A stretch of 64,000 nt of DNA, from NCBI GenBank assembly GCA_009775355.1, contig VSPN01000002.1:47381-111380 (forward strand), read 5' to 3'. Source of the stretch: Muribaculaceae bacterium. Lineage in GTDB: Bacteria; Bacteroidota; Bacteroidia; Bacteroidales; Muribaculaceae. Below are positions 61,255 through 64,000 of the stretch, in pieces (the stretch's first letter is position 1; the number at the start of each line of letters is the position of its first letter). The position numbers were made by a program, and so were the translations under genes. The notes under the pieces are model-generated. The model was not told the origin of the DNA and made no database searches. It saw only the letters and a list, made by a program, of their open reading frames with translations.

Positions 61255-61962
61255 ATGAAAAAAGATGTAATCATAGCATGCGATTTCGCCTCACCCGAGG
61301 CGACATACGCGTTTCTCGACAATTTCAAGGATGAGAAACCTTTCATCAAGATCGGCATGGAACTTTTCTATGCCGGGGGCCCTGAAATAGTGCGCGAGCT
61401 CCGCCGTCGCGGACACAAGATATTTCTCGATCTCAAGCTTCACGACATACCCAACACAGTGCGCAAGGCGATGAAGGTTCTATCGTCGCTCGATGTCGAC
61501 ATGGTCAATGTCCATGCAGCAGGAACGATCGAGATGATGCGCGCCGCGCTCGAAGGCCTTCAGGAGGGACGTCCCGACGGCACGCGTCCGCTCATAATAG
61601 CCGTGACCCAGCTGACAAGCACCTCTGAAAAGGCTCTTCACGAGCAGCTTCTTATACCGGAGTCGATCAATGATACAATCATCAGATATGCCGCCAACGC
61701 CCGCGAGGCAGGACTTGACGGAGTGGTATGCTCTCCGCTGGAGGCTGCGATCGTGAAAGAGGCATGCGGACAGAAATTTCTGACCGTCACTCCCGGCATA
61801 CGTTATCCCGACGCCGCAAAAGATGACCAGAGCCGCATCACCTCGCCGGCACGTGCCCGTGAGATCGGTTCCGATTTCATTGTGGTCGGACGCCCCATCA
61901 CGGCTGCTGAAGATCCGGTGGCGGCCTATCGCCGCTGCTGTGCGGATTTTATCGGAAACTAA
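61255..61962 (+). CDS. pyrF: Orotidine 5'-phosphate decarboxylase PyrF
   Basis: PyrF decarboxylates OMP to UMP, the last step. The 235-residue barrel has IIACDFAS, FIKIGMELFYAGG, the catalytic LDLKLHDIPNTV with Asp-Lys-Asp residues, MVNVHAAGTIEMM, and TPGIRYPDAAKDDQSRI with VVGRPIT at the end. It is of the short PyrF type. It follows pyrD by 30 nt. Confidence 0.95.
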   Translation: MKKDVIIACDFASPEATYAFLDNFKDEKPFIKIGMELFYAGGPEIVRELRRRGHKIFLDLKLHDIPNTVRKAMKVLSSLDVDMVNVHAAGTIEMMRAALEGLQEGRPDGTRPLIIAVTQLTSTSEKALHEQLLIPESINDTIIRYAANAREAGLDGVVCSPLEAAIVKEACGQKFLTVTPGIRYPDAAKDDQSRITSPARAREIGSDFIVVGRPITAAEDPVAAYRRCCADFIGN

Positions 61963-61983
61963 CCATTATAACAAGCTCTTAAA

Positions 61984-62613
61984 ATGGAAAAAGAAATAGC
62001 AAAAGCGCTGCTCGGCATCAAGGCAGTCTTTCTGAGCCCCGACAGCCCGTTCACATGGGCGAGCGGCATCAAAAGTCCTATATACTGCGACAACCGTCTT
62101 ATTCTCACTTCGCCCGAAGCACGCGATCTTGTGGAGAAGTCGATAGCCGAAAAAGTAAAAGAACTCTATCCTGAAGCCCAAGTGCTCATGGGCACAAGCA
62201 CCGCAGGCATAGCCCATGCCGCCATCGCCGCCCACATTCTCGGAATGCCGATGGGCTATGTGCGCGGAAGCGCGAAAGACCATGGCCGCAACAACCGCAT
62301 CGAGGGGCGTCTTGAGCCGGGTCAGAAGGTCGTTGTGATCGAGGACCTGATCTCGACCGGAGGCAGTTGCATCGACGTTGTCGAGGCTCTTCGCGGGGCC
62401 GGTGCCGAAGTGCTCGGTGTCGTGTCGATTTTTACATATGGAATGAAGAAAGGACTCGAGCGTCTCGCATCCGCAAATGTAGAGAACCATTCGCTGTCGA
62501 ATTTCGACACACTCGTCGAGGTGGCCGCCGAGGAGAAATACATCGCTCCCGAAGATGTCGACAGACTCCGCCGCTTCATGGCGAACCCATCGGATGAATC
62601 GTGGATGAAATGA
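61984..62613 (+). CDS. pyrE: Orotate phosphoribosyltransferase PyrE
   Basis: PyrE joins orotate to PRPP, giving OMP. The 209-residue protein has FTWASGIKSPIYCDNR, the loop MGTSTAGIAHAAIAAH, MGYVRGSAKDHGRNNRIEG, and the PRPP motif VVVIEDLISTGGSCID. It lies 21 nt after pyrF. Confidence 0.95.
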   Translation: MEKEIAKALLGIKAVFLSPDSPFTWASGIKSPIYCDNRLILTSPEARDLVEKSIAEKVKELYPEAQVLMGTSTAGIAHAAIAAHILGMPMGYVRGSAKDHGRNNRIEGRLEPGQKVVVIEDLISTGGSCIDVVEALRGAGAEVLGVVSIFTYGMKKGLERLASANVENHSLSNFDTLVEVAAEEKYIAPEDVDRLRRFMANPSDESWMK

Positions 62614-62672
62614 GCCACGGTTCATAATCCGTAACATTAAACAAGCTCTTAACCCCATAACATCATCTGCCT

Positions 62673-63764
62673 ATGCGCCACCTGATAGACCCTACCGACC
62701 TGTCGTCGGAAGAACTTAACGAGATAATAGCTCTCGCACTCGATATAATTGACAACCGCCCGAAATATGCCGAGGCTTGCAAAGGGAAGAAACTCGCCAC
62801 ACTCTTCTATGAGCCTTCCACGCGCACACGTCTCAGTTTCACGTCGGCCATGATGGAGCTTGGCGGAAACGTCATTGGTTTCTCCGATGCCATGAACTCC
62901 TCAGTGAGTAAGGGTGAGACAGTGGCCGACACTACACGTGTCATAAACTGCTTCGCCGACATAATCGCCATGCGTCATTTTGTCGAAGGCGGCCCATTCG
63001 TGTCGGCGCTACATTCGGACACACCCGTGATCAACGCCGGCGACGGCTCGCACGCCCATCCGACCCAGACACTCACAGACCTTCTTACCATCAAGCGCGA
63101 GATAGGGAGATTCGACAACCTCACCGTCGGTTTCTGCGGCGACCTCAAATTCGGACGCACCGTGCACTCGCTCATCAAGGCACTGTCGAAATTCAAGGGT
63201 ATCAACGTGATACTCATCGCGCCCGATGAACTTCGTTTGCCCGGCTACATGAAGCAGGAGGTGTGCGACCGGCTCGGCATTCCCTGCCGGGAGGTGGAGT
63301 CGCTCGAAGAGGTGATGGGCGAACTCGACGTGCTCTATATGACACGCGTCCAGAAAGAGCGCTTCCTCGATGAAGAGGAATATGAAAGAGTAAAGGATTG
63401 TTTCGTGCTGACAGCCGATAAGCTGCGCGATGCCAAGCCGACAATGCGGATACTTCACCCGCTGCCACGTGTCAACGAGATAGCTACAGATGTCGACTCC
63501 GATCCCCGCGCCGCATATTTCCGACAGGTCGAGAACGGCAAGTTTGTCAGGATGGCCCTCATACTCAAGCTGCTCGAATGGGCTCATCGCGAAGACAAAC
63601 ACCGCGAGATGCTTCCGAACGACACAGTCATAGGAGAACACCGCTGCTCGAATCCGAAGTGCATTTCCAACGTTGAGGCGCATGCTGTCGAGCCTCTCTT
63701 CCGCCCCTCGGCCGACGGCAACGGTATGAGATGCGTCTACTGCGAGTCACGCCCCTCAAAATAA
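62673..63764 (+). CDS. pyrB: Aspartate carbamoyltransferase catalytic chain fused to a PyrI-type zinc domain
   Basis: The 363-residue protein condenses carbamoyl phosphate with aspartate. Residues 1 to about 308 are a complete catalytic chain: FYEPSTRTRLSF for carbamoyl phosphate, DGSHAHPTQTLTDLL, VGFCGDLKFGRTVHS and ILHPLPRVNEI for aspartate binding. The last 45 residues hold C325, C330, C354 and C357 in CSNPKCISNVE and CVYCES, matching the zinc domain at the end of the PyrI regulatory chain. The PyrI nucleotide-binding domain is absent, and no separate pyrI is seen. It is the last gene of the pathway run, 59 nt after pyrE. Confidence 0.92.
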   Translation: MRHLIDPTDLSSEELNEIIALALDIIDNRPKYAEACKGKKLATLFYEPSTRTRLSFTSAMMELGGNVIGFSDAMNSSVSKGETVADTTRVINCFADIIAMRHFVEGGPFVSALHSDTPVINAGDGSHAHPTQTLTDLLTIKREIGRFDNLTVGFCGDLKFGRTVHSLIKALSKFKGINVILIAPDELRLPGYMKQEVCDRLGIPCREVESLEEVMGELDVLYMTRVQKERFLDEEEYERVKDCFVLTADKLRDAKPTMRILHPLPRVNEIATDVDSDPRAAYFRQVENGKFVRMALILKLLEWAHREDKHREMLPNDTVIGEHRCSNPKCISNVEAHAVEPLFRPSADGNGMRCVYCESRPSK

Positions 63765-63820
63765 GACAGACAGCAGGAGCAGGACAGCAGACAAACAGCA
63801 GCCAAATAGCAGGCTGTTTT

Positions 63821-63852
63821 TTTGCGGGAATGGAAAAAATTGCGTAATTTTG
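63821..63852 (+). promoter_or_regulatory. Promoter of the partial gene at the window end
   Basis: TTTG (63821-63824), a 20-bp spacer and TAATTTTG (63845-63852) match consensus. The ATG follows after only 3 nt. Confidence 0.75.
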
Positions 63853-63855
63853 CGC

Positions 63856-64000
63856 ATGGAAATGAAAGTGGAGTTTTCACATAATTACGAATTTCCCAGT
63901 CCAGCGTTCTGCAAGGCCTCTTCAGGTCATGTCAGGTCTATGGGTCAGAGCCTCGGGCGTGTGCGCATGCAGTGTGCACATAAGCAGGCGGATACAATGG
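63856..64000 (+). CDS. Unidentified protein (3' partial)
   Basis: An open frame of 48 codons starts at ATG 63856 directly after a consensus promoter and runs off the window. It begins MEMKVEFSHNYEF. I recognise no family in this fragment. The ATG at 63862 is an alternative start with a leader of a few nt. The strong promoter is the main support that it is a real gene. Confidence 0.5.
   Translation, partial: MEMKVEFSHNYEFPSPAFCKASSGHVRSMGQSLGRVRMQCAHKQADTM

Overview
The window looks like chromosome of a gut Bacteroidales, most likely of the Muribaculaceae (S24-7) group. This is inferred from Bacteroidota-type promoters (-33 TTTG, 19-20 bp spacer, -7 TAnnTTTG), Bacteroidota-specific gene families (DUF4492, Bacteroidota LptE, the YfhO, TonB/ExbD/ExbB and SecG clusters), a fairly high GC core, tryptophanase and a GH29 fucosidase. 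No rRNA gene is present, so genus is not determined.

Layout. 1-10 kb: 3' part of queA, an orphan DUF4492 protein, an outer membrane barrel, and a long minus-strand housekeeping block (aroQ, O-methyltransferase, rbfA, FtsX-like permease, Lrp regulator, YfhO protein, degenerate methyltransferase-like protein, xerD). 10-23 kb: tRNA-Asp and tRNA-Pro, a formate/nitrite-type channel, a His/Lys-rich exported protein, an SDR, a YeiH-type exporter, a secreted deacetylase-like protein, tnaA, and a ROK kinase / fucosidase / cutC / transglutaminase-like run. 23-26 kb: a scarred region with a secreted protein, a frameshifted C10-peptidase-like gene lacking its catalytic residues, and a decayed tandem duplication that joins the start of the downstream transporter to the end of the upstream transglutaminase gene. 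26-36 kb: BASS-type transporter, purT, a TonB/ExbD/ExbB system, pdxJ, a CBS/ACT protein and nadK, then secG, a TPR-like protein, lptE, a sigma-54 activator and an acyltransferase.

36.6-43.2 kb is an AT-rich island with a compact peptide natural-product (RiPP) operon: a 73-residue precursor with a double-glycine leader and three Cys-X-Cys pairs, a radical SAM/SPASM maturase, a TonB-plug-like outer membrane barrel, a C39-peptidase ABC exporter, and a 68-residue protein resembling only the N-terminal anchor of an HlyD adaptor. No TolC and no full HlyD are present. This is the most interesting system in the window.

43.8-51 kb: an orphan phage-portal-like gene, an MFS transporter, a large secreted protein with a type IX-like C-terminus, and a divergent TPR/HTH membrane regulator. 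51-64 kb: panB, then a same-strand series that encodes the whole de novo UMP pathway: a large PurF-type amidotransferase, carA, carB, pyrC, pyrK, pyrD, pyrF, pyrE, and a pyrB whose product ends in the zinc domain of PyrI. A final partial gene runs off the end. Several genes have the -7 box only 3-5 nt before the start codon, which suggests leaderless mRNAs.
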